Source: JBGSTR01 sp963707135
Lineage (GTDB): Bacteria > Pseudomonadota > Gammaproteobacteria > Chromatiales > Chromatiaceae
NCBI GenBank assembly: GCA_963707135.1
Contig: CAVPOY010000005.1
Span: 27,175 to 91,174, forward strand
Length of the DNA: 64,000 bases
Reading direction: 5' to 3'
Shown: positions 18,572 through 27,392 of the stretch, one piece after another
Numbering within the stretch: position 1 is the stretch's first letter
Layout of the letters: each line of letters begins with the position of its first letter
Program-made: the position numbers and the translations under genes
Notes under the pieces: model-generated
Database searches by the model: none
Seen by the model: only the letters and a program-made list of their open reading frames with translations
Told to the model about the DNA's origin: nothing

Positions 18572-20020
18572 TCACGTGCTCGGCGGGGCGCCGTTGCGCG
18601 GCTCCGTCAGCACCTTGAAGCGCATCCGAACCCGCAGCCCAGGGCCATTGTTGCCGAGCTCGATCGTCGCCTTGTGCAGCTGCACAACAGCCTGGACCAG
18701 ACTAAGGCCGAGCCCGCTGCCGGGCGTGGAGCGGCTGTCGTCGGCCCGGAAGAAACGGCGGAATACCTGGTCCCGCAACGCATCCGGTATACCCGGTCCG
18801 TTGTCGGCCACCTCGACCTCGACCGCGCCTCCGGCTAGCGTTGCAGACAGGTTCACCCGGCCGTCCCGCGGGGTGTACTTCACGGCGTTGTCGACAAGAT
18901 TGGTGATCGCCTGAAACAGCAGGTCGCGGTCGCCGATGACTCGCGCCTCGCCCTGGGCGGTAACGGTCAATGTCTGGTCATTGTCCGCGGCCAGCGGCTC
19001 GTAGAGCTCCGCGACGTCGCGGACCAGGGCCGCCAGGTCGACCGGCTCGAAGGCGGCGCGGCGCGCGCCGGACTCGATGCGGGCGATGCGCAGGCAGGCG
19101 TTGAAGGTCGCCAGCATCTCCTCGGCATCGGCGATCGTGTCCTCGGCGGCCGCACGGGCCGGTTCCGAGTCATCGAGCGCGGAGCGCAGCAGCTCCAGGC
19201 GGGTGCGCATCCGCGTCAAAGGCGTGCGCAGGTCGTGGGCGATGCTGTCCGACACCTGGCGCACGCCGGCCATCAGGGCCTCGATCCGCTCGAGCATCCG
19301 GTTCAGGCTGACCGCCAGCTGGTCGAACTCGTCGCCGCCGCCGGTCAGCGGGATGCGCCGCGACAGGTCGCCCTCCATGATCTCGCGGCTGGTCTGGTTG
19401 ATGGCCTCGAGCCGGCGGGCGATGCCCGCGTTCATCAGCCAGCCGCCCAGCAGCGCCAGTGCGGCCGTGATGGCAAACCCCCAGATCAGCGCCTCCAGGA
19501 TCAGTCCCTGGGTCGCCTCCAGATCGCGGACATCGCGCCCGACCAACAGCTGCAGTCCGCCGCGAAGCGAGAACACCTGGGCCCGGGCCGAGTGCTCCTC
19601 GGTCCGGTCCGGCCCCCGATCGCGCAGGCGAAAGACCACCCAACCGTCGGTGCCCGCCGGGGCGTCCGGCCAGCGGTCCAGGTTGCCGACCAGCGGGCTC
19701 AGGTTGTCGTCGACCAGCAGGTAGACGCCGGCCCCATTGGGGTCGCGCGCGACCCGCTCCTTTATCAGGCTGCTGAGGCCGGCAAGTCCGCGCTGCCGGT
19801 ACTGTTCGGCGAGCCCGCGAATCTCGGCGTCGATCGTGGCATGAGTCTGACGGTCCATGTACCCGGCCGTGGACCAATAGATAAACCCGAGTAGTATCGC
19901 CACCGAGACCCCGAGCAGCAGCATGTACAGCAGCGCGAGGCGGAACGAGTAACTCTTGAGTAGGCGGGTATCGGGCGCGCGACGGCCGGACGCCTCGCCG
20001 CCCGGCGCGGCAGGACTCAT
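18572..20020 (-). CDS. Sensor histidine kinase, HAMP/HisKA/HATPase type
   Basis: 482 residues. TM1 (about 22-44) and TM2 near residue 190 flank a periplasmic sensor region of about 140 residues. A HAMP linker follows, then HisKA with the phospho-acceptor SDSIAHDLRTPLTRMR, then HATPase_c with N box DNAVKY, G1 DNGPGIP and G2 GSGLGLSLV. The start at 20020 overlaps the response-regulator stop (ATGA), so the pair is translationally coupled. The signal sensed is unknown. Longer in-frame starts lie inside the regulator gene and are rejected. Confidence 0.9.
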   Translation of the reverse strand: MSPAAPGGEASGRRAPDTRLLKSYSFRLALLYMLLLGVSVAILLGFIYWSTAGYMDRQTHATIDAEIRGLAEQYRQRGLAGLSSLIKERVARDPNGAGVYLLVDDNLSPLVGNLDRWPDAPAGTDGWVVFRLRDRGPDRTEEHSARAQVFSLRGGLQLLVGRDVRDLEATQGLILEALIWGFAITAALALLGGWLMNAGIARRLEAINQTSREIMEGDLSRRIPLTGGGDEFDQLAVSLNRMLERIEALMAGVRQVSDSIAHDLRTPLTRMRTRLELLRSALDDSEPARAAAEDTIADAEEMLATFNACLRIARIESGARRAAFEPVDLAALVRDVAELYEPLAADNDQTLTVTAQGEARVIGDRDLLFQAITNLVDNAVKYTPRDGRVNLSATLAGGAVEVEVADNGPGIPDALRDQVFRRFFRADDSRSTPGSGLGLSLVQAVVQLHKATIELGNNGPGLRVRMRFKVLTEPRNGAPPST

Positions 20021-20691
20021 CCGGCGCTGATCATGTAGCCCGCGCCGCGCACCGTCTGCAGCAGCGGCGGATCGAAGTCCTTGTCGATCTTGCCGCGCAG
20101 CCGGCTGATGTGGACGTCGATGACATTGGTCTGAGGGTCGAAGTGATAGTCCCACACCTGCTCGAGCAGCATGGTCCGGGTGACCACCTGGCCGGCGTGG
20201 CGCATCAGGTACTCGAGCAGACGGAACTCGCGGGGCTGCAGCTGGATCGGCCGGCCGGCCCGGACGACCTCACGCTTGAGCAGGTCCATCTCCAGGTCCG
20301 CAACCCGTAACCGGGTCTCGGGGACGTCGCCGGCACGGCGCCGCAACAGGGCCTCGAGTCGCGCGTGCAGCTCGGAGAAGGCGAACGGCTTGACCAGATA
20401 GTCATCGCCGCCGACCCGCAGCCCCTCGACCCGGTCGTCGACCTCACCGAGAGCGCTCAGAAACAGGACCGGGGTCTGGTTCCCCGACGCGCGCAGCGTG
20501 CGAACCACAGCGAGACCGTCCAGCCCCGGAAGCATTCGATCGACGATCAGCGCGTCATAGTCGCCGCTGGCCGCCTGTACCAGACCGTCCCGGCCGTCGA
20601 CCAGATGATCGGCGACGGCACCGACCTCGCCCAGAGCCTTGCGCAGGTAATCCGCCATCTGGCGGTCGTCTTCGATCAACAGGACGCGCAT
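20017..20691 (-). CDS. OmpR/PhoB-family response regulator
   Basis: 224 residues. Receiver domain with acidic pair EDD near residues 7-9, phospho-acceptor in IVDRMLPGLDGL near residue 51, and Lys in VKPF near 101. The C-terminal winged helix has LRVADLEMDLLKREVVRAG and the recognition region TRTMLLEQVWDYHFDPQTNVIDVHISRLRGKID. It is the first gene of a two-gene operon with its kinase. Targets are not evident; the neighbouring HtrA protease gene is on the same strand upstream, making envelope-stress sensing a possible but unproven role. Confidence 0.93.
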   Translation of the reverse strand: MRVLLIEDDRQMADYLRKALGEVGAVADHLVDGRDGLVQAASGDYDALIVDRMLPGLDGLAVVRTLRASGNQTPVLFLSALGEVDDRVEGLRVGGDDYLVKPFAFSELHARLEALLRRRAGDVPETRLRVADLEMDLLKREVVRAGRPIQLQPREFRLLEYLMRHAGQVVTRTMLLEQVWDYHFDPQTNVIDVHISRLRGKIDKDFDPPLLQTVRGAGYMISAG

Positions 20692-20829
20692 GGGGCGACA
20701 CTATACCTCGGGCGAGCCGCCTTAAGCCCCCAAATGTCCGGATACCGTCGAAGGTAGCCGAAAGCGAATCGCGAGCCGATCGAACGCCGGCAGGGCGTTC
20801 AATCGGCATCGCATGACCTTTCCTGGAAC

Positions 20830-22356
20830 TCAGGCCGCGAAAGGCACGGCCACGAACAGCGGCTTGCCTTCCTTTTCGACCCGCAGGACCACGGACTCAC
20901 GCTTGTCGTTGGCGGCCTTGCGCACCGCGGCGACGACCTGGTCCGGGGAGGTTACGGGCTGGCCACCGACCATCGATATCAGGGTGCCCGGCTCGATACC
21001 GGCGCGTTCGGCCGGACTGTTGGGCTCGACACGTGCGACATAGACGCCGGCCGATCCATCCGGGATGTCACGCTCGCGGCGGAGCTCCGGGGTCAGAGGC
21101 GCCAGATAGAGCCCCAGACGCGGTTGTCCGCTTGCGTCGGCGGCGTTCTCGTTAGCGGCATCGGCGACCGCGTCATCTCCCGGCATCGAGCCGATGGTGA
21201 CCTCGATGGTTCGACGCTCGCCGTTACGCAGAATAGCCAGCTCGACCTGGCTCCCGGCCTTGCGTGCGGCGATCAGCCGCGGCAGGTCCCTGTAGTCGTT
21301 CAGTTGCTCACCATCGGCGCTGAGGATCAGGTCGCCGGGCCTAAGGTCCGTCCTGGCAGCGGGGCCGTCGGCAAGCACGTCGGCGATCAGCACGCCGGTC
21401 GCATCGTCGAGGCCCAAGCCGGCCGCGAGCTCATCGGTAACCGGCTGGATCTGAAGACCCAGCCAGCCGCGCTCGACGCGCCCGTTGTCGCGCAGATCGG
21501 CGACCACGTCACGCACAGTCTCGGCCGGAATCGCGAAGCCGATGCCGACGTTACCGCCGCTCGGCGAATAGATCGCGGCATTGACGCCGATCACCTGCCC
21601 GGTCGCATCGAACAGCGGCCCGCCCGAGTTTCCGCGGTTGATCGGCGCGTCGATCTGGATGTAATCGTCGTAGGGCCCGGATTGGATGTCACGCCCGCGA
21701 GCGGAGATGATGCCGGCGTTGACCGATCCACCCAGCCCGAACGGGTTACCGACGGCCAGTACCCAGTCGCCCACGCGTGCCCGGGCCGAGTCACCTAGAT
21801 CCACGTAAGGAAGCGGCCGCCCGGCGTCGATCTTCAGCAGCGCGAGATCGGTCTTGTCGTCCCGACCCACGACCCGCGCCTCGAAGCGGGAGCCGTCGTT
21901 CAGGACCACCGAGACCTCGCTGGCGCCGTCGATGACATGGTTGTTGGTAACGATGTGCCCCTCGGCGTCGATGAGGAAGCCGGAGCCCTGACCCCGCGCC
22001 TCGCGAGGCATCGCGTGCGCCCCCTGCTGCTCGAAGAATTTCTTCAGAAAGTCGTTCAAGGGTGCGCCGTCCGGAAGGTTCGGCATGCCTTGCATCGCCA
22101 TGGCCGGGGACATCGCCCCTACGACGGCCACATTGACGACCGCCGGGGCCACGCGCTCCGCGACGTCGGCGAAGCTCGGCATCCCCGAGACGGCAGCCGA
22201 CGGCGCGAGCGGCGCGTTAACCGGGGCGTTCGCCTGCGCCAGGATGACGCCGCCCCCCGCCAGTGCCAGCGCAACCGCACCGGCGACCGCGCGCTTGGAA
22301 TAGCGCCTCAATACGCCGGCGCGCTCGGGATTACTGCTATGGCTGCTTTCGTTCAT
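20830..22356 (-). CDS. HtrA/Deg-family periplasmic serine endoprotease
   Basis: 508 residues. An N-terminal hydrophobic helix (about 24-46) acts as signal or anchor. A trypsin-like domain follows with catalytic His in NNHVID, Asp in DLALLKI and Ser in GNSGGPL. Two PDZ domains are visible, about residues 290-380 (WLGLQIQPVTDELAAGLGL) and 405-495 (LGLYLAPLTPELRRE). A DegP/DegQ-type periplasmic chaperone-protease is the best description; which of DegP, DegQ or MucD it matches cannot be fixed here. It diverges from a small exported-protein gene across about 330 bases. Confidence 0.9.
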   Translation of the reverse strand: MNESSHSSNPERAGVLRRYSKRAVAGAVALALAGGGVILAQANAPVNAPLAPSAAVSGMPSFADVAERVAPAVVNVAVVGAMSPAMAMQGMPNLPDGAPLNDFLKKFFEQQGAHAMPREARGQGSGFLIDAEGHIVTNNHVIDGASEVSVVLNDGSRFEARVVGRDDKTDLALLKIDAGRPLPYVDLGDSARARVGDWVLAVGNPFGLGGSVNAGIISARGRDIQSGPYDDYIQIDAPINRGNSGGPLFDATGQVIGVNAAIYSPSGGNVGIGFAIPAETVRDVVADLRDNGRVERGWLGLQIQPVTDELAAGLGLDDATGVLIADVLADGPAARTDLRPGDLILSADGEQLNDYRDLPRLIAARKAGSQVELAILRNGERRTIEVTIGSMPGDDAVADAANENAADASGQPRLGLYLAPLTPELRRERDIPDGSAGVYVARVEPNSPAERAGIEPGTLISMVGGQPVTSPDQVVAAVRKAANDKRESVVLRVEKEGKPLFVAVPFAA

Positions 22357-22462
22357 CTGTGCTCTCCAAAGTCACCCGTTCGAAGTGGACCGGGCTCCGA
22401 CTCGTACTCGAGGCGCCCCGGGGAATTCGTCAGACTTCAGTGTCGGTCCCGCCCGATTACTG

Positions 22463-22476
22463 GCCCGTTAACGGGC
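22463..22476. promoter_or_regulatory. Perfect 14-bp palindrome in the divergent htrA promoter region
   Basis: GCCCGTTAACGGGC is a perfect palindrome in the 334-base gap between the protease gene and the gene at 22691. Its position suggests an operator for a dimeric regulator or a small hairpin. Nothing else in this gap (22357-22690) was recognised except an AT-rich tract at 22479-22495. Confidence 0.4.
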
Positions 22477-22690
22477 ACTTAAATCTTGTTAACCAACGGA
22501 CTCGGCCGCCCGATGTTGTCTTTGACGGCGACGCCCCAAACACTCACGCCACCGACGGAGGTCAGAAGGCACCCGCTCGGTTGGAGACCGGGCCAGCGAC
22601 GCGCGACGTCCGTTCGCCCCGACGGGACTGCTGTCTTATTCCACGAGCCGCGCCCCGTTCCTTGAAATAAACCTTTGGAGAGACTGAACA

Positions 22691-23254
22691 ATGCAGAAGA
22701 CGATCCCATCACTGACCCTCGCCAGCGCCATCGTCGCCGGGGCATTCGCGCCGATCACCCTTGCCGACACGATGGCCCCGGTCGCCGGCGGGGCGGCCAC
22801 GACCGAGCTGACTGGTACCGTGGCGGTGGTCAATACCGAGTCCCGGTTGATGACCCTCGAGACCCCCAGCGGAAAATTCGAGGTGCTGCACGTGCCACCG
22901 GAGGTGAAGCGGATCGACGAGATCAAGATCGGAGACAAGGTCACCATCTCCGAGACCGAGGCCGTGCTGGTGGACATCGACAAGGGCGGCTCCGCCGGCT
23001 CCATGGGCTCCGAGTTCAAGCAGGACGTGGAGCGTGCCCCGGGCAGCGAAAAGCCCGCGGGCACCATGGTCGATACCCTCAAGATCTACGGTAAGGTCGA
23101 GGCCGTCGACAAGGCCGCGTCGAAGGTCACGGTCCGTGGTCCGAAGGAGACTGTTACGCTTAGCGTAAAGAACGCCGCCCTTCTCGACGATCTGGCCCCC
23201 GGCGACGGTGTCGTCGCCACTTATATCCGGGTGATCTCAGGCATGGTAGAGTAA
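22691..23254 (+). CDS. Exported protein of unknown function with repeated OB-like segments
   Basis: 187 residues. Signal peptide ending around LADTMA (residue 26). Two similar segments follow: TELTGTVAVVNTESRLMTLETPSGKFEVLHV and LKIYGKVEAVDKAASKVTVRGPKETVTLSV. Each is a short beta-rich repeat of the kind found in DUF5666-like periplasmic proteins. No enzyme motif is visible. A GGAG ribosome site precedes the ATG. It diverges from the HtrA protease gene, so shared regulation is possible. Confidence 0.75.
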   Translation: MQKTIPSLTLASAIVAGAFAPITLADTMAPVAGGAATTELTGTVAVVNTESRLMTLETPSGKFEVLHVPPEVKRIDEIKIGDKVTISETEAVLVDIDKGGSAGSMGSEFKQDVERAPGSEKPAGTMVDTLKIYGKVEAVDKAASKVTVRGPKETVTLSVKNAALLDDLAPGDGVVATYIRVISGMVE

Positions 23255-23406
23255 CTGGTCGTGTGCGCCGTCGCCCGCGGGCGCCGGCGCGGCTCGCCAC
23301 CCGACCGCGGTCCGGGCGCCGTCCGACCCCCTCGGGACGAGGTCGGCGGGTCACGGTTCTCCATCACTCGGTTACCCCGCGCTCAAAGAAATATACGGAT
23401 GCCCCC

Positions 23407-23592
23407 ATGGCCACCATCGAAGAGATCGAGATCGGAAGATACCGGGCAGAGCTCGACGACGACGTCCGCCACCTGGTCAGGCGATATTGCCGGATCATGG
23501 GCTGGGAGGTGCCGGATCTGGATGAACAGGCGGCCCGGAGGTTGGTCCTCCAGGCGATGAAGGAGTCCCTCGCGGCGGTCGAGGCCGAGTAG
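23407..23592 (+). CDS. Small soluble protein, hypothetical
   Basis: 61 residues from the ATG at 23407 (an upstream in-frame start is less likely). The sequence is charged and helical, with RYRAELDDDVRHLVRRYCRIMGWEVPDLDEQAAR near its centre. No family is recognised. It lies between two exported-protein genes on the same strand and could belong to the same transcript. Confidence rests on codon pattern and protein-like composition only. Confidence 0.5.
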   Translation: MATIEEIEIGRYRAELDDDVRHLVRRYCRIMGWEVPDLDEQAARRLVLQAMKESLAAVEAE

Positions 23593-23600
23593 TCGACCCG

Positions 23601-23969
23601 GTGCGACCCAGGCTGACCTGTCTGCCGGGAACCGGGCAACACCGAGACGCGAGCCGAATCGATCTGCTGGCACTCGTGCTGGCGGCCCTTATCCCCACAA
23701 TCCTGATCGCGGGTTGCCAGTCGCGGCGGGGCATACCACTTACCCCAAGCGACTGCGAGCTGAAACCGGGAATGGACACCGGTGACCTTGCCCTCTGCGG
23801 CTGTGTCTCCGCCGACACCCGGGCCGACTACGCCGTTCCACTGGGGTCGGAGCAGGCGCGCAACAATTCGCGCACCGTCACCATCCTGAACTATATGTGC
23901 CCCTTGGGGGCCGCTGGCATTGCCCAGGTCGTTGTGGTCAATGGCACCGCGACACAAGTCAATTACTGA
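23601..23969 (+). CDS. Probable lipoprotein, hypothetical
   Basis: 122 residues from a GTG eight bases after the preceding stop. A hydrophobic stretch LLALVLAALIPTILIAGC ends in a good lipobox (LIAGC), predicting acylation at that Cys. The mature part has three further cysteines (SDCEL, LCGCVS) and no recognised domain. The N-terminal region before the hydrophobic core is long for a lipoprotein, so the real start may be an internal GTG closer to the lipobox. Envelope location is inferred. Confidence 0.5.
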   Translation: MRPRLTCLPGTGQHRDASRIDLLALVLAALIPTILIAGCQSRRGIPLTPSDCELKPGMDTGDLALCGCVSADTRADYAVPLGSEQARNNSRTVTILNYMCPLGAAGIAQVVVVNGTATQVNY

Positions 23970-23997
23970 GTCCCTTGTTGAACCCTAGGAGGTCGCA

Positions 23998-24492
23998 ATG
24001 AGCAATCTGGTCGTTATCTCGTTCCCCGAGGAGCAACTGGCGTTCGAGCTGCGCGCCGCGCTGGCCAAGATGCAGAAGGAGTATCTGATCGACATGGAGG
24101 ACGTGGTGGTCGTCACCCGCGACGCGGAGGGCAAGGTAAAACTGCATCAGGCCATGAACCTGACCGCGATGGGCGCCGTCGGGGGCGGATTCTGGGGTAT
24201 GTTGATCGGCCTGATCTTCCTGAACCCGCTACTCGGCGCGGCCGTCGGGGCCGGGGCGGGCGCCCTTTCCGGCCGGTTCACCGACCTGGGAATCGATGAC
24301 AAGTTCATAAAGTCGCTCGCCGAGAACCTTCAGCCCAACTGTTCGGCCATATTCATCCTGGTGCGCAAAGCCACCGGCGACAAGGTCCTGGAGGGACTGG
24401 AGCAGTTCAAGGGCAAGGGCAAAGTGCTCCAAACGTCCCTCACCAAGGACGAGGAAAGCACGCTTCGCGCCTTCATCGAGGCCCAGGCTTGA
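23998..24492 (+). CDS. DUF1269 family membrane protein
   Basis: 164 residues opening MSNLVVISFPEEQLAFELRA, with the central glycine-rich hydrophobic pair GAVGGGFWGMLIGLIFLNPLLGAAVGAGAGALSG. Length and both halves match DUF1269 (TIGR-like glycine-zipper membrane proteins). AGGAGG lies just before the ATG. Family function is unknown; members often occur near stress or ion-transport genes. MarC follows on the same strand after 26 bases. Confidence 0.88.
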   Translation: MSNLVVISFPEEQLAFELRAALAKMQKEYLIDMEDVVVVTRDAEGKVKLHQAMNLTAMGAVGGGFWGMLIGLIFLNPLLGAAVGAGAGALSGRFTDLGIDDKFIKSLAENLQPNCSAIFILVRKATGDKVLEGLEQFKGKGKVLQTSLTKDEESTLRAFIEAQA

Positions 24493-24518
24493 CCAACCGA
24501 TCGGGCGGCTAGCCGGGC

Positions 24519-25190
24519 GTGATCTCCGAACTCCAGGGTCCCGGGTCCGAGCTGCGACCGATCCTCGGCCACGCCCTGTCGGTCTTCATGGCCTTCTTCG
24601 CGATCATGAACCCGATCGCGAATACGCCGGTGTTTCTGGGGCTCACGGCCGACGATGCGCCGGCGGTTCGCCGGCGCGTCGCGCTGAAGGCATTGACCAC
24701 GACCTTCGCGATCATTCTGACCTTCGTACTGCTCGGCAAGCTGATATTCGAGCTATTCGGCATCACGTTGCCCGCGTTCCGTATCACCGGGGGCGTGCTC
24801 GTTGCCCTGATTGGCTACCAGATGCTCCACGGTCAGCCGTCGGCGGTTCATCACCCCAGCGTTTCCGACCAGCAGGACAGCGCCCAGGCAGCGCTCGGCG
24901 TCGCGATCTCGCCGCTGGCGGTCCCGATTCTCGCCGGACCGGGCACGATCGCCACCGCGATGAACTTCGCTTCCACCGGCGGGGTGATCGAAATGGCCGT
25001 GACCTTGGCTGCATTCGCACTGCTATGCCTGATCACCTACCTCTTCTTTGTCTCCGGCGGGCGGCTCGTGGAGGCCCTCGGACGCAGCGGGCTGAACGTC
25101 GTCACCCGCCTGATGGGCCTGATACTCGCCGTCATCGGCGTACAGATGCTTATCGACGGGATCGCCGGCGCGATCAAGGCCGGTGCCTGA
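24519..25190 (+). CDS. MarC family integral membrane protein
   Basis: 223 residues with six predicted helices. The family signature FFAIMNPIANTPVFLGLT near residue 25 and the second-half counterpart ISPLAVPILAGPGTIAT are clear. Start is GTG. MarC proteins are inner-membrane proteins of unsettled function, no longer thought to cause multiple antibiotic resistance. A second MarC family gene lies at 52825 in this window, with only partial resemblance. Confidence 0.88.
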   Translation: MISELQGPGSELRPILGHALSVFMAFFAIMNPIANTPVFLGLTADDAPAVRRRVALKALTTTFAIILTFVLLGKLIFELFGITLPAFRITGGVLVALIGYQMLHGQPSAVHHPSVSDQQDSAQAALGVAISPLAVPILAGPGTIATAMNFASTGGVIEMAVTLAAFALLCLITYLFFVSGGRLVEALGRSGLNVVTRLMGLILAVIGVQMLIDGIAGAIKAGA

Positions 25191-25209
25191 GCACCGCTGA
25201 GGCCTCCCT

Positions 25210-26115
25210 TCAGTCGCCGCTTCCCGTTTCGGGCGAGACCGCCCCGTTCATGGCCGCGATGACCTTGTAGATCGCCGCGGAGTCCTCGTCGCCGAGCCCC
25301 CGGCCGACCAGCGCGTTCAGATACTGGGCGACCATGGCCGCGCTCGGCAGCGCCAGACCCAGTTCGTGGGCGGCCTCGGCGACGATGCGCATGTCTTTCT
25401 GGTGCAGGCGCGCCTTGAATCCCGGCACGAAGACCTCGTCGATCATGCGCTGGCCGTGGATCTCGAGGATCCGACTGCCCGCGAACCCGCCTAGCAGGGC
25501 CTCACGGACCCGGGCCGGATCGACATCGGCGGCCCGCGCCAGCAGCATCGCCTCGGCAACGCCGGCGATGGTCGCGCCGACGACGATCTGATTGCAGGAC
25601 TTGCAGACCTGTCCCGCGCCGTTGCCGCCCACGTGCACGATGTTCTTGCCCATCACCTCGAACAGGGGCCTGACCCGCTCGAAGGCCTCGGCATGGCCAC
25701 CGACCATGATCGACAGGGTCCCGTTGATGGCGCCAACATCCCCGCCGGACACGGGCGCATCCAGCATCTCGACGCCAAGGGCGCTCAGCCGGTCCCCGAT
25801 GGCCCGGGTCGCCGACGCGGAAATCGTACTCATGTCGACGACCACCGAGCCCTCACGGACACCCTCGATGACGCCCCGGGGACCGAGGATCACCTGCTCC
25901 ACGTCGGCCGTATCGGAGACCATGGTGAAGATCACGTCCGAACGGCGCGCGACCTCGGCCGATGTCACGCAGGTTTCCGCGCCCGCCTCGGCGAGCGGCG
26001 CCATCGACTCCGGCCGTCGCGCGTGGACGGCCAGATCGAAACCGGCGCGTTTCAGGTTCAAGGCCATCGGGCGGCCCATGATGCCGAGGCCGATGAATCC
26101 GACTTTCTGGGTCAT
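25210..26115 (-). CDS. garR: 2-hydroxy-3-oxopropionate reductase (tartronate semialdehyde reductase)
   Basis: 301 residues, beta-hydroxyacid dehydrogenase family. The NAD(P)-binding motif GFIGLGIMGRPMALNL is at the N-terminus, the substrate signature DAPVSGGDVGAINGTLSIM near residue 118, and the catalytic Lys in GAGQVCKSCNQ near 170. It is the last gene of a run glcE-glcF-garR, consistent with glyoxylate being processed to glycerate. The ATG at 26115 gives the canonical start. Related dehydrogenases of slightly different substrate cannot be fully excluded, but context favours GarR/GlxR. Confidence 0.86.
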   Translation of the reverse strand: MTQKVGFIGLGIMGRPMALNLKRAGFDLAVHARRPESMAPLAEAGAETCVTSAEVARRSDVIFTMVSDTADVEQVILGPRGVIEGVREGSVVVDMSTISASATRAIGDRLSALGVEMLDAPVSGGDVGAINGTLSIMVGGHAEAFERVRPLFEVMGKNIVHVGGNGAGQVCKSCNQIVVGATIAGVAEAMLLARAADVDPARVREALLGGFAGSRILEIHGQRMIDEVFVPGFKARLHQKDMRIVAEAAHELGLALPSAAMVAQYLNALVGRGLGDEDSAAIYKVIAAMNGAVSPETGSGD

Positions 26116-26152
26116 ACGAGCTACTCCCGGGTGCGGATCGAGTCGCGTTCGT

Positions 26153-27382
26153 TTAGTTTGGCGCGGATCCGGCCGAGTCCAGCAACTCCAGCCAGTGCAC
26201 GACCGGCGTCGCGGCCCCTTCGGCCAGGTGCAGCTGACAGCCGACATTGGCCGTCGCGATCAGCTCGGGCCCGCCCGATTCCAGGGCCGCGACCTTGTTC
26301 GCCAGCAATCGCTCCGAGAGCGCGGGCTGGGTGAGCGAGTAGGTCCCGGCCGACCCGCAGCAGAAATGGGCGTCTGGCACGCCGGTCAGCACGAAACCGA
26401 GCCGGGTCAGGATGGGCTCGACGACATTCGACAACTGCTGCCCGTGCTGCAATGAGCAGGGGGCATGGAACGCGATCCGGCGCCCATCGCCCGGTGTGCC
26501 GAGCGCGGACAGATCCTCCTGGCTCAGCACCTCGGCCGGGTCGCGGACCAGGGCCGCGACGCGGGCGGCCCGCTCGGCATAGGCCGGGTCGTGCGCCAGG
26601 ATTTCGCCGTACTCCTTGACGACCACGCCACAGCCGCTGGCGGTTACCAGGATCGCCTCGCAGCCGTCCTCGATAGCGGGCCACCAGGCGTCGATGTTGC
26701 GGCGCATCGCGTCGAGCGCGTCCTGATGGGCGTTCAGATGGTAGGCCGCCGCGCCGCAGCAGCCGGCCTCCGGCGCCTCGGTGAGGTCGATACCCAGCCG
26801 GTCCAGGATACGGGCGGCCGCCGCGTTGGTCAGGGGCGTCGCGACAGACTGTACGCAGCCGGCCAGGACCAGCATTCGCCGCCGCCCGCCGCGCGGGCTG
26901 GGCCAGGCTCCGGCCGGGACCGAAACGGGCACCTTGGCCTTGAGCTTACCGGGGAGCAGCGGGCGCACGAGCCGGCCAAGCCGCAGCAGGGCGCCGAACC
27001 GCTCGGGGTAAGGCACAAGCTTGAGCAGCGCACCGCGCATCACCCGTTCGCTGGCCGGACGTGGGACCCGCTCCTCGATCAGATGGCGGCCGATGTCCGC
27101 CAGCCGGGCGTAACGAACGCCGGACGGGCAGGTCGTCTCGCACGAGCGGCAGCTCAGGCAGCGGTCCAGGTGCAGCTGGGTGATCCGGGTCGGCGCATGG
27201 CCCTCGAGCACCTGCTTGATCTGGTAGATGCGCCCGCGGGGTCCGTCCAGCTCGTCACCGAGCAACTGGTAGGTCGGGCAGGTGGCAGTGCAGAAGCCGC
27301 AATGGACACAGGTCCGCAGTATCGCGTCGGCCTCGCGCCCCTCGGGCGTGCTGAGAAACTCGGGAAGGATATCGGTCTGCAT
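26153..27382 (-). CDS. glcF: Glycolate oxidase iron-sulfur subunit GlcF
   Basis: 409 residues. Two ferredoxin-type motifs in the N-terminal part (CVHCGFCTATCPT near 27 and CLSCRSCETTCPS near 84) and two CCG-type domains (PEAGCCGAAAYHLN near 205 and DAHFCCGSAGTYSL near 340). These are typical of GlcF, which passes electrons from glycolate oxidation to the respiratory chain. It starts 10 bases after glcE ends and precedes garR by 37 bases, so one operon is likely. The partner subunit GlcD is not in this window. Confidence 0.92.
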   Translation of the reverse strand: MQTDILPEFLSTPEGREADAILRTCVHCGFCTATCPTYQLLGDELDGPRGRIYQIKQVLEGHAPTRITQLHLDRCLSCRSCETTCPSGVRYARLADIGRHLIEERVPRPASERVMRGALLKLVPYPERFGALLRLGRLVRPLLPGKLKAKVPVSVPAGAWPSPRGGRRRMLVLAGCVQSVATPLTNAAAARILDRLGIDLTEAPEAGCCGAAAYHLNAHQDALDAMRRNIDAWWPAIEDGCEAILVTASGCGVVVKEYGEILAHDPAYAERAARVAALVRDPAEVLSQEDLSALGTPGDGRRIAFHAPCSLQHGQQLSNVVEPILTRLGFVLTGVPDAHFCCGSAGTYSLTQPALSERLLANKVAALESGGPELIATANVGCQLHLAEGAATPVVHWLELLDSAGSAPN

Positions 27383-27392
27383 GTCGGCTCCG

